A stretch of 40,040 nt of DNA from Candidatus Moraniibacteriota bacterium (GCA_028715015.1 JAQTLF010000007.1:1-40040), one strand, 5' to 3'. Positions 8,452-16,970 are shown, numbered from the stretch's first letter. Numbers and translations are program-made. Notes: generated by a model from the sequence alone, not told the origin.

Positions 8452-8593
8452 TTTTGCTTGACAATGGGTGTATAATTAAATTATTATCATATGTCAATGT
8501 TCATTCCCAATTGAAGGAGGTGAAATCAAGCAACAAAATCCGAAACAGGATGGCACAATCCAATGGCACTTAAAAACCAAACTGGAGGCCAAT

Positions 8594-8770
8594 ATGCCAA
8601 GGAACTCAAGCACGGGACGCAAGCCGAGAAACGACACCAGCACAAAAAAAAGAAAGCGGATTCGTTTCATGAGAGAGGAACAGCGAAGGCGTGAGCAATA
8701 TATTCAAAGACAAGAGGCCGCGAAAGAGTCAGCTGAAAAAGCAGATTTCAAAGTAGGCTTTGGACTCTGA
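8594..8770 (+). CDS. Small basic protein (58 aa), unknown
   Basis: MPRNSSTGRKPRNDTSTKKRKRIRFMREEQRRREQYIQRQEAAKESAEKADFKVGFGL* with GGAGG upstream; below the ORF-track length cutoff. Confidence 0.6.
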   Translation: MPRNSSTGRKPRNDTSTKKRKRIRFMREEQRRREQYIQRQEAAKESAEKADFKVGFGL

Positions 8771-8790
8771 TACAAAAATTCCAACACTGG

Positions 8791-9039
8791 GTGGTGCACA
8801 ATATGTTAGACATCAAAAAAGTACACTTATCTCGATCATTAGGCGCAGAAGCCTCACATAAAAAAATGGCGAGGGAAGAGAAAGGAATGATCGGCCCTCA
8901 TAGTATTGGAGATGTTGTAAAAAATAAACTAAAAAGTTTTCAACCTCCTGCCGGACCAGAAGAAATGAGACAATGGATGTTGGAACACCGAAGCGTGCCG
9001 CATCCGGAACTTTCATTCAATGGAACAGCGGATGAATAG
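8791..9039 (+). CDS. Hypothetical small protein
   Basis: 82-aa ORF followed by a strong terminator; no convincing SD seen. Confidence 0.5.
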   Translation: MVHNMLDIKKVHLSRSLGAEASHKKMAREEKGMIGPHSIGDVVKNKLKSFQPPAGPEEMRQWMLEHRSVPHPELSFNGTADE

Positions 9040-9056
9040 TGCGTAAAAACGCACGT

Positions 9057-9090
9057 AAAGCCCCGACAGACATGGATCGTCGGGGCTTTA
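9057..9090. terminator. Bidirectional terminator between 8791-9039 and trxB
   Basis: AAAGCCCCGAC agacatggatc GTCGGGGCTTT. Confidence 0.88.
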
Positions 9091-9112
9091 GAATTATACA
9101 GACAAAAATATT

Positions 9113-10030
9113 TTATTTCTTCAAAAACTTCTGGATGCTGTGGGCGGCGATGGCGCCTTCGGAAGCTGCGGTGATGATCTGTTTGAATTGGTCCGAACCG
9201 GTCGTGATGTCCCCTGCCGCCCAAATGCCTTTTTTGCTGGTCCTGCCTGAAGTGTCGATTTTCACATATCCTTGGTCATCCAATTCGATCCCCAAATTTT
9301 TGATGAGTTCAGTGTTGGGATCTGATCCGATTTCCGCGAACACTCCATCGACTTTCAAAATCTCACTGTTTTCATAGAGATTGTCCAAAACCAATTCTTC
9401 AACTTTTTCTTGTCCTTTGATTTCTTTGATGTTGGTCATGAAGATGCTTTCTATTTTAGAATTTTTCGCGATTGCTTCTCCCCAAAAAGTTTCGCATCTC
9501 AATTTGTCTCCGCGATAAATCAGATATACTTTTTCGGCGATGTCACCCAGATATACAGCTGCTCCGGCCGCGCTGTCATTGCCGCCAACCACAGCCACAG
9601 TTTTTCCGCGATAGAAAAATCCGTCGCAAGTCGCGCAATATGAAACGCCTTTGCCGGCAAATTCTTTTTCGCCAGGCACGCCAAGATGACGATGTTTTGT
9701 TCCCATGGCCAAAATGATCGTCTTGGCTTCAATTTTGTTTCCATTGCTCAGCAATAAAACAAAGTGTTCATCTTTTTCTTCAATTTCATCCACCAAAAAA
9801 TTCATGATGCCGGCCTTGTCATAGCTTTTTACATGGGCAGTCGCTTTTTGGGCAAATTCAAACCCGGCAATCTTTTCAGTTCCCAACCAATTGCCGATCT
9901 CATGGGTTTGGGTTGTCAGTCCGCCAGCAATTCCGCCAACAACGATGTTGGAAATTCCATAGCGCGAAGCATATACCGAGGCCGAAAGTCCAGCCGGACC
10001 AGAGCCGATTATTGCAAGATCGTAAACCAT
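9113..10030 (-). CDS. trxB: Thioredoxin reductase-like FAD/NAD(P)-dependent oxidoreductase
   Basis: GSGPAGLSASVYASRYG (FAD), CATC redox motif, GIWAAGDITTG; start placed at MVYDLAIIGSG. Confidence 0.88.
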   Translation of the reverse strand: MVYDLAIIGSGPAGLSASVYASRYGISNIVVGGIAGGLTTQTHEIGNWLGTEKIAGFEFAQKATAHVKSYDKAGIMNFLVDEIEEKDEHFVLLLSNGNKIEAKTIILAMGTKHRHLGVPGEKEFAGKGVSYCATCDGFFYRGKTVAVVGGNDSAAGAAVYLGDIAEKVYLIYRGDKLRCETFWGEAIAKNSKIESIFMTNIKEIKGQEKVEELVLDNLYENSEILKVDGVFAEIGSDPNTELIKNLGIELDDQGYVKIDTSGRTSKKGIWAAGDITTGSDQFKQIITAASEGAIAAHSIQKFLKK

Positions 10031-10097
10031 GTAGCATGTAGCATGTAGCATGTAGCATGGGAATTCATGTTACATGTTATATGTTTTGTGTTATATG
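10028..10097. repeat. Period-7 CATGTAG repeat hairpin overlapping the trxB start codon
   Basis: CATGTAG x4 + CATG (10028-10059) opposite CATGTTACATGTTATATGTTTTGTGTTATATG (10066-10097), 6-nt loop. Confidence 0.85.
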
Positions 10098-10101
10098 AAA
10101 A

Positions 10102-10356
10102 TTATTGCATTTTTATAAGCGCCCTGATTTGTTTTTCATCAATCTTTTTTCTTTCCGTGATGTTGCAAACCAAACTGTTTTGCAAAATTTCTGCGCCAAG
10201 AGCAGCCACTGCTTCCCTGACAGCCAGAACTTGGTTGATGATCGAGCTGCAATCTTTTTTGCTTTCCACCATCAAGCGCAGTCCTCGCATCTGCCCTTCG
10301 ATGCGCGAGATCCTGTTGATGATTTTCTCTTCGGTTTCTTTTTTGGATTTAGCCAT
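10102..10356 (-). CDS. CsoR/RcnR/CstR-family (DUF156) repressor
   Basis: RISRIEGQMRGLRLMVESKKDCSSIINQVLAVREAVAALGAEILQNSLVC; family signature. Confidence 0.9.
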   Translation of the reverse strand: MAKSKKETEEKIINRISRIEGQMRGLRLMVESKKDCSSIINQVLAVREAVAALGAEILQNSLVCNITERKKIDEKQIRALIKMQ

Positions 10357-10403
10357 ATTGAAAATATTATTTTATTAACGAATTAAAGGATTAATAAAAA
10401 AAT

Positions 10404-10601
10404 TTATTTTTTTCCGCTCGTATCAATGTCCAAAAATTTGTACAGGAGGCAAAATCCTGTCGTTGAAGTGATCACCATCATCAATGAAAGCACATACAGC
10501 GCCAACCTGGCATAGCCATCAACATACAAACTCCCCACTGCAAAGAAAACCAACGCCAGCACGAAACGCACAATCCTATCCCAAATTCCTTCGTTTTTCA
10601 T
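10404..10601 (-). CDS. DUF2892 (YgaP-type TM) protein
   Basis: MKNEGIWDRIVRFVLALVFFAVGSLYVDGYARLALYVLSLMMVITSTTGFCLLYKFLDI. Confidence 0.85.
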   Translation of the reverse strand: MKNEGIWDRIVRFVLALVFFAVGSLYVDGYARLALYVLSLMMVITSTTGFCLLYKFLDIDTSGKK

Positions 10602-10713
10602 ATTTTTGTGTATAAATTTTTAATATTTTCCTTTTTATTGGAAATTGAAAATTAGAAATTGGAAATTAAACTTAATACCCCTCCAGGGTATATTAACACC
10701 TTATCCACAGCTG

Positions 10714-11487
10714 TCAATAACATTTTTTGCCAACAAGCACAATATTCCTGCCATCAACCACTTCACACTTTTGAATTTCAAACCCGGCTTCAGCAAAAAG
10801 TTTTCTGAGTTCACGCTTGGTGAAAGCGTGATGGAAACGCTGAAATTTTTTTCCGGCATTGTCAGTGAAAGAAATGTGACAATCATTCCAATCCAGTTCA
10901 CTTTGCCCTTTCAACTTTTCAATCCAATTTTTTATGACATATTTATAATATTTTTTTTGCTTGCCTCGACGAAGTGAAACGAAGGCGGGCTTGCCTCGAC
11001 GAATCCGCCAGCTGGCGGAGAAGGCGGGCCATAAATACCAAACCGTGACCACCACCTGTCCCCCATTTTTTGTTGCCCTGAAAAGTTCCTTGGCCACCTC
11101 TTGGCGATATTTTTCCGATGGAAAATGATGAAAAACCGCAATGCTATAGATGCTATTGAAATATGCGTCGGGAAATGCTAGGCTGGTTTGACTGGGATCT
11201 ATTTTTTTGAACTGTCTGTTTTCAGCTCCGTAATGCCCCGCGGCATCATCAATCAGTTGCTGGGAAACATCGACTCCGACATAATTGATTTTTTTGTTTT
11301 CAAAAAGTTCCAACAGTCGTCCATTGCCGCAGCCATAATCCAAAACTGAGTCGCCATCTTTGGCAAAGTCAGCGATGAATTCCAGATTGCGCCAAAAATG
11401 TTTCCGCGTCTGCGAAAATTTCTGCGAAATCATATCATAACCATGTTTCGTCTGCGATAATATTTTTTCAACAGTTTCCTTTTTCAT
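10714..11487 (-). CDS. SAM-dependent methyltransferase, Trm9/ALKBH8-like
   Basis: VLDYGCGNGRLLELF, IYSIAVFHHFPSEKYRQEVAKELFRATKNGGQVVVTVW, FHHAFTKRELRKLFAEAGF; start at MKKETVEKIL. Confidence 0.8.
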   Translation of the reverse strand: MKKETVEKILSQTKHGYDMISQKFSQTRKHFWRNLEFIADFAKDGDSVLDYGCGNGRLLELFENKKINYVGVDVSQQLIDDAAGHYGAENRQFKKIDPSQTSLAFPDAYFNSIYSIAVFHHFPSEKYRQEVAKELFRATKNGGQVVVTVWYLWPAFSASWRIRRGKPAFVSLRRGKQKKYYKYVIKNWIEKLKGQSELDWNDCHISFTDNAGKKFQRFHHAFTKRELRKLFAEAGFEIQKCEVVDGRNIVLVGKKCY

Positions 11488-13182
11488 ATGAATAAAGCTT
11501 ACGACAATTTCATCATCTCGGCAATCGAAGAGCTTCCTGGCCATCAGGAAGATTTTGGCAAACTCAAAAAAAGTCTTTGCAAAAAATTCGGAGTGGCCAT
11601 GCCGACCAATGCCGATCTGCGAGACCGCTATAATCAAATGGTTGCCAAAAGAAGCATCAAAAAATCTCCAGCTTTTGAAAAAATCCTTTTGAGCCGTTTG
11701 GTCCGCACACAATCAGGTGTGGCTGTGGTGGCTGTTTTGACCAAGCCTTCGACTTGTCCGGGCAAATGTCTGTATTGCCCATCAGAAAAAGGCATGCCAA
11801 AAAGTTATCTTTCCAATGAGCCGGCTGTGATGCGCGCCATCGATTCAAAATTTGATCCATATTTGCAAGTGCAAAACCGTTTGCGTTCATTGGAACTCAA
11901 TGGGCATCAAACCGACAAGATCGAGTTGATCGTGATGGGAGGAACATTTTCATATTTTCCAAAGACGTATCAGAAAAAATTTATTATCAGATGTTTTCAG
12001 GCAGCGAATGATTATGGAAAAAAGTCATCGGTCATCGGTCATCAGTCATCAGTAAAAAATTCGCCAGCAAATGATGTGCTCCTGAAAGAACAAAAGAAAA
12101 ATGAATCTGCCAAGCACAGGATCATCGGGCTGACTTTGGAAACAAGACCGGACTATATTGATGAAAAGGAAATTTTGAATTTTCGCCAATTGGGCTGCAC
12201 CCGCGTGGAACTTGGAGTGCAAAGCATTTTTGATGACGTTTTGGAGCTGAACAGGCGCGGACACCTCGTTCAGGAGACCGCCAGAGCCACAAAACTGCTC
12301 AAAGATGCCGGTTTCAAGATAAACTATCATATGATGCCAGGGCTTCCAGGAAGCACGCCCAGGCGCGATTTTGCGATGTTTAAGACCCTTTTTTCGGACC
12401 CCAGATTCCAGCCTGACATGCTGAAAATATACCCGACTGTGGTGCTCAAAGACAGTGATCTCTATGACATTTGGAAAGCTGGAAAATATCAGCCGCTCAC
12501 CAACAAACAATTTGAAAAACTGGCCATAAAAATCAAAAGCGAGGCCATCACCCCCTATGTCCGCATCGCGCGATTGGTGCGCGATGTTCCCACATCTTCA
12601 ATCATGGCTGGTCCGATTGTTTCCAATCTCAGACAGATCATCGAAAACAAAACGACCTGCCCTTGCATACGTTGCCGGGAAGTAAAAGGCGGATATCAAA
12701 TCAAAGAAGAAATAGTTTTGGACAGGATCAACTATGCCGCTTCTGATGGTCAGGAAATTTTTTTGCAATATGCTTCACCTGACAAAAAGAAATTGTTCGC
12801 ACTTTTGCGCCTGCGAATTCCCAACACTTCGTGTCATTCCGGACTTGATCCGGAATCCAGTAAGTCTCATCAGACAAAAAAGAACCTGGATTCCCATTTT
12901 CATGGGAATGACAATCTTTATAAATTATTTCCAGTCTTGCAAAATGTCGCGCTTATCCGCGAAGTGCACACCTATGGCAAAATGACCAAGATTGATTCCA
13001 AAGATGCAACTTCCCCACAACATATCGGCCTGGGGAAAAAATTGCTGCTTGAAGCCGAGCGCATTGCCAAAGAAGAATATGGCCTCAAAAAAATTGTAGT
13101 AATTTCGGGAGTAGGAGTGCGCAATTATTATAGAAAGCAGGGGTATAAATTGAAAGACACTTATTTGGTTAAAAGTTTGTAA
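11488..13182 (+). CDS. elp3: Elp3-family tRNA U34 carboxymethyltransferase (radical SAM + GNAT)
   Basis: RTQSGVAVVAVLTKPSTCPGKCLYCPSEKGMPKSYLSNEPAVMRA...GHQTDKIELIVMGGTF; C-terminal ALIREVHTYG...VISGVGVRNYYRKQGY. Confidence 0.95.
   Translation: MNKAYDNFIISAIEELPGHQEDFGKLKKSLCKKFGVAMPTNADLRDRYNQMVAKRSIKKSPAFEKILLSRLVRTQSGVAVVAVLTKPSTCPGKCLYCPSEKGMPKSYLSNEPAVMRAIDSKFDPYLQVQNRLRSLELNGHQTDKIELIVMGGTFSYFPKTYQKKFIIRCFQAANDYGKKSSVIGHQSSVKNSPANDVLLKEQKKNESAKHRIIGLTLETRPDYIDEKEILNFRQLGCTRVELGVQSIFDDVLELNRRGHLVQETARATKLLKDAGFKINYHMMPGLPGSTPRRDFAMFKTLFSDPRFQPDMLKIYPTVVLKDSDLYDIWKAGKYQPLTNKQFEKLAIKIKSEAITPYVRIARLVRDVPTSSIMAGPIVSNLRQIIENKTTCPCIRCREVKGGYQIKEEIVLDRINYAASDGQEIFLQYASPDKKKLFALLRLRIPNTSCHSGLDPESSKSHQTKKNLDSHFHGNDNLYKLFPVLQNVALIREVHTYGKMTKIDSKDATSPQHIGLGKKLLLEAERIAKEEYGLKKIVVISGVGVRNYYRKQGYKLKDTYLVKSL
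12833..12912. repeat. In-frame palindromic element within elp3
   Basis: GTCATTCCGGACTTGATCCGGAATCCAG...CTGGATTCCCATTTTCATGGGAATGAC. Confidence 0.88.
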
Positions 13183-13271
13183 GATAAATAAAGGTGTATA
13201 ATGTATCTTGTAGAATGTATTACGTATAAGCACATTCTATACATCATACATAATACAAAATACATACTGCT

Positions 13272-13661
13272 ATGCTTAAGATTATCATTGCATAAGGGCC
13301 GGTTATTGTTAAGGATAATAAAGTACTGCTAGACATCTCAGGAGAAGATGTTTTTTGGAAGTTTTGTGGCGGACGGGTTCGTGAAAATGAAACACTTATT
13401 CAAACAGCAACCAGACGCGCGAAAGAAGAACTTGGGATTTATTTAACAATACGAAACGAACAACCATTTTTATTACACACCACCAAGGAAAAAGATGGTG
13501 AGATTTTTGACGTTATTCTTGCGCACTTTCTTGCTGATTTTTCCGGTGAACTTGTTTTGGGAGAAGATGTTAAAGAATATGCCTGGCTTGATATCGACAA
13601 TTTGCAAAACAATCTTGCCCCAAACATACCCCCCACTTTGAAACATTTCGGTTTTATTTAA
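13272..13661 (+). pseudogene. Nudix hydrolase with in-frame TAA at codon 8
   Basis: MLKIIIA*GPVIVKDNKVLLDISGEDVFWKFCGGRVRENETLIQTATRRAKEELGI...LKHFGFI*; the only Met precedes the stop. Confidence 0.65.
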
Positions 13662-13802
13662 AGCATTTTTCATTAAAACTTGCTACAAGCGTGCTGAACA
13701 ATTGTTGACAGCATGCTTTTTTGATGTTAAATTCAGACATGTTCTTTTTGATGTTTTCAATGTCTTCGGACATTATGTCCCAACTCAATTGGAGGAGAGA
13801 TT

Positions 13803-13949
13803 ATGGAAAAGGCAAGACACCCTTTGGCAACTATCCAAAGATGGCTGGAAAGAAGAGAAAGGATTCTCAAATTGCTAGGCTTCAGAAAAGAAGCTGTCAC
13901 CAAGCCATTGCCAGCACACTCTCCAGGACTCCCGCATCATCGCCGCTAA
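13803..13949 (+). CDS. Small basic protein (48 aa)
   Basis: MEKARHPLATIQRWLERRERILKLLGFRKEAVTKPLPAHSPGLPHHRR* with GGAGGAGAG SD. Confidence 0.5.
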   Translation: MEKARHPLATIQRWLERRERILKLLGFRKEAVTKPLPAHSPGLPHHRR

Positions 13950-13967
13950 ATATTAGCGGCAAAACAA

Positions 13968-14000
13968 AAGGAACCGCCACGCATGGCAGTTCCTTTTTTA
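13968..14000. terminator. Bidirectional terminator between small ORF and rlmN
   Basis: AAAGGAACCGCCA cgca TGGCAGTTCCTTTTTT. Confidence 0.82.
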
Positions 14001-14018
14001 AAAGCAAAAATTCCTGTT

Positions 14019-15083
14019 CTATTTTTCCCCTGCCAACTGTCCGCAAGCAGCTTTTATTTCGTCGCCGAGACTTTTTCTGATGGTGGCGTTGATGCCATAT
14101 TTTTCAAGCTCCTGTTTGAAAATTTGCGTTCTGGTTTTGGAAGACGGTTTCAAATTTTCACTGGTGGCGTTGTAGCGGATGAGATTCATATGCAGAAGAT
14201 GCGCGCGGCCAACGGAGCAAATGAAATCCGAAAGCAATTTGGCATCGAGCGCTGTGTCATTGATTCCATCCAACATGATATATTCCAAAAAAACTTTGCG
14301 CTTGGTGATTGCAAAATATTTTTTCAATGCTTGTCTCAAATTTTCCAGATTATCTTTTTTGTTGACCGGCATGTAGCGGTCACGTTTTTCATCACTGGTA
14401 AAATGCAAGGAAATGGCCAAATTTACTTGGGGAAACTCATACGCCATTCTTTCGATCCCCTCAGCAATCCCTGAAGTTGAGACAGACAAACTTCTTGAAC
14501 CGAAACCGAAAAGTTTTTCATTTGTCAGATCTTTGATGCTTTGAGAAACTTCTTGCCAATTGTTGAACGGCTCGCCCATGCCCATAAAAACGATATTACT
14601 CAATACTGCTCCTCTCCCTTCGGGAGAGGATGTCATGTACTCATGACAGGAGAGGGCGCGTTTCAAATATTGTTTCCAAAAAAGAATTTGGTCGGTGATT
14701 TCTTCGGCGGTCAGATTTCTTTTAAATCCCATTTTTCCGGTCGCGCAAAATCTGCATCCCATGGCACAACCGACCTGACAAGAAATGCAAGCAGACCATG
14801 TTCCAGGTTTAGGAGAAATCAAAACTGTTTCAATCAAATTATCATCTGCTGTTTTAAGCAAGGCCTTGATTGATTGCCCATCTGCGGCCACCAAAACTTT
14901 TTCCACCTCAAAAGAAAGCAGCTTCATTTCTTTCTCCATTTTTTCTCTCAAATCTTTGGAAAGTGTGGTGATTTCAGCAAACGAAGAAACGCCATCAACA
15001 AAGATGGCTTTCTGAATTTGTCCTAGGCGAAACTTGGGCAAATTATTTTCTTGCAAAAATTGTTCCAGTTTTTCAATATTCAT
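14019..15083 (-). CDS. rlmN: 23S rRNA (adenine2503-C2)-methyltransferase
   Basis: CQVGCAMGCRFCATGKMGFKRNL, NIVFMGMGEP, SVSTSGIAEGI. Confidence 0.96.
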   Translation of the reverse strand: MNIEKLEQFLQENNLPKFRLGQIQKAIFVDGVSSFAEITTLSKDLREKMEKEMKLLSFEVEKVLVAADGQSIKALLKTADDNLIETVLISPKPGTWSACISCQVGCAMGCRFCATGKMGFKRNLTAEEITDQILFWKQYLKRALSCHEYMTSSPEGRGAVLSNIVFMGMGEPFNNWQEVSQSIKDLTNEKLFGFGSRSLSVSTSGIAEGIERMAYEFPQVNLAISLHFTSDEKRDRYMPVNKKDNLENLRQALKKYFAITKRKVFLEYIMLDGINDTALDAKLLSDFICSVGRAHLLHMNLIRYNATSENLKPSSKTRTQIFKQELEKYGINATIRKSLGDEIKAACGQLAGEK

Positions 15084-15095
15084 AGTCAATCAAGT

Positions 15096-16970
15096 TTATT
15101 CTACCGTCACTGATTTTGCAAGGTTACGCGGTTTGTCCACATCGTAACCTTTGGAAATTCCGACATAATATGCCAGCAACTGAAGAGGAATGACAGCCAA
15201 AAGCGGTGTCAGCATTTCCAATGTTTTGGGAATGTAGATGACATCACTGGCATGCTTGGAAATTTCCTTGTCGCCTTTGGTTGCAATGGCAATGATTTTT
15301 CCGCTGCGAGCTTTGATTTCCTGCATGCCTGAAATGTTTTTTTCATACACACTGTCGCGCGGAGCAACAAACAAGGAGGGGAAATTTTCATCAATCAGTG
15401 CGATCGGCCCATGTTTCATTTCTCCCGAAGCGTAGCCTTCGGCGTGCACATAGGATATTTCCTTGATTTTAAGCGCTCCTTCCAAGGCGATCGGAAAATT
15501 GTATTTTCTTCCCATGTATAAGAAATCAGAAAAATTCGCATATTTTTTGGCGATCTTTTTTATTTCCTTGTCGCCAGAAAGAATTTCATTGATGTGTTTG
15601 GGAATTTTTTCAAGCTCACTCAAAATGCGCTTGCCAGTGACCAATGACATGTCACGTTGTCTTCCCAAAAATACGGTAAGCAGCGTCAAAATCGTCAATT
15701 GCGAAGTGAAAGCCTTGGTGGATGCCACTCCGATTTCCGGTCCGGCATGATTGTATATTCCCGCATCAGTTTCGCGCGCAATCGTCGAGCCAACCGTGTT
15801 GATGATTCCAAGCGTGAGGGCGCCTTTGTTTTTGGCTTCGCGAATGGCAGCCAAGGTGTCAGCTGTTTCTCCAGACTGCGAAATTGCAATCACCGCAGTT
15901 CTTTTGTCGAGAAGTGGTTTGCGATAACGAAATTCGCTGGCATATTCGACTTCCACTGGAATTCCTGCATATTCTTCCAACATATATTCTCCGATAAGTC
16001 CGGCATTATATGATGTTCCGCAACTAACAATGATGATCCTGTTTATGTCTTTCAGTTTTTCTTCAACATCCCTGAGACCACCAAGCCTCGCCATGCCATC
16101 CGTCTTTGAAATTCTTCCGCGCATGGCATTGGCAATCGATTCCGGTTGTTCAAAAGTTTCTTTGAGCATAAAATGGGCGTAGCCATTTTTTTGAGCCTGC
16201 TCAATGTCCCAATCAAGTTTGCTGATTTCCTTTTTAATCAATTTGTTCTTCACATTGAAAACTTCGAAATTGTCAGCTGAAACAACTGCCATTTCCCCAT
16301 CTTCAAGATAGACGACTTTGTCGGTATATTGCACGATGGCTGAAGCATCGGAGGCGACAATAAATTCATCTTTGCCGACACCCAACAAAAGAGGGCTTCC
16401 CAAGCGTGCCACAATCATCTGTTCAGGACAATTGCGATCCAAAATTGCCAAGCCGTAAGTTCCCTTGATCAATTTCAATGACTCCAAAACAGCTCCACGA
16501 AAATCAAGCCCGCCTCGCGTCGACGAGCGGTCGTCTCCGCGAGTCGAGGCGGGCTTTTGGGAAAATTCCTCGATCAGGTGCGCCACCACTTCGCTGTCGG
16601 TTTCAGAAGTGAATTTGTGCCCTTTCTTTTGCAGTTGATCTTTGAGCTCCAAATAATTTTCAATAATGCCATTATGCACGATGGAAATGTTTCCTTTGCA
16701 ATCAGTGTGCGGATGGGAATTTTTGTCACAAGGTTTTCCATGAGTAGCCCAACGGGTATGAGCGATCCCGATTTTGCTGGCCATTTTCTTTTCACCAATT
16801 TTGTTCTGCAATTCGACAACTTTGCCAGTGGCTTTGACTGTTACTATTTTTCCATTTTCAATAATGGAAATTCCGGCGCTGTCATATCCTCGATATTCCA
16901 AGCGTCTGAGACCATCAAGCAGAATTGGCGCAGCTTCTTTTTTTCCAACATATCCGACTATTCCACACAT
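15096..16970 (-). CDS. glmS: Glutamine--fructose-6-phosphate aminotransferase
   Basis: MCGIVGYVGKKEAAPILLDGLRRLEYRGYDSAG..., SIS domains, C-terminal KPRNLAKSVTVE. Confidence 0.98.
   Translation of the reverse strand: MCGIVGYVGKKEAAPILLDGLRRLEYRGYDSAGISIIENGKIVTVKATGKVVELQNKIGEKKMASKIGIAHTRWATHGKPCDKNSHPHTDCKGNISIVHNGIIENYLELKDQLQKKGHKFTSETDSEVVAHLIEEFSQKPASTRGDDRSSTRGGLDFRGAVLESLKLIKGTYGLAILDRNCPEQMIVARLGSPLLLGVGKDEFIVASDASAIVQYTDKVVYLEDGEMAVVSADNFEVFNVKNKLIKKEISKLDWDIEQAQKNGYAHFMLKETFEQPESIANAMRGRISKTDGMARLGGLRDVEEKLKDINRIIIVSCGTSYNAGLIGEYMLEEYAGIPVEVEYASEFRYRKPLLDKRTAVIAISQSGETADTLAAIREAKNKGALTLGIINTVGSTIARETDAGIYNHAGPEIGVASTKAFTSQLTILTLLTVFLGRQRDMSLVTGKRILSELEKIPKHINEILSGDKEIKKIAKKYANFSDFLYMGRKYNFPIALEGALKIKEISYVHAEGYASGEMKHGPIALIDENFPSLFVAPRDSVYEKNISGMQEIKARSGKIIAIATKGDKEISKHASDVIYIPKTLEMLTPLLAVIPLQLLAYYVGISKGYDVDKPRNLAKSVTVE

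Noticed and set aside
13721-14080. 119-aa ORF starting MMLNSDMFF
   Set aside because: A competing frame (13803-13949) has a good SD and ends just before the terminator; the long ORF runs through the terminator into antisense rlmN.
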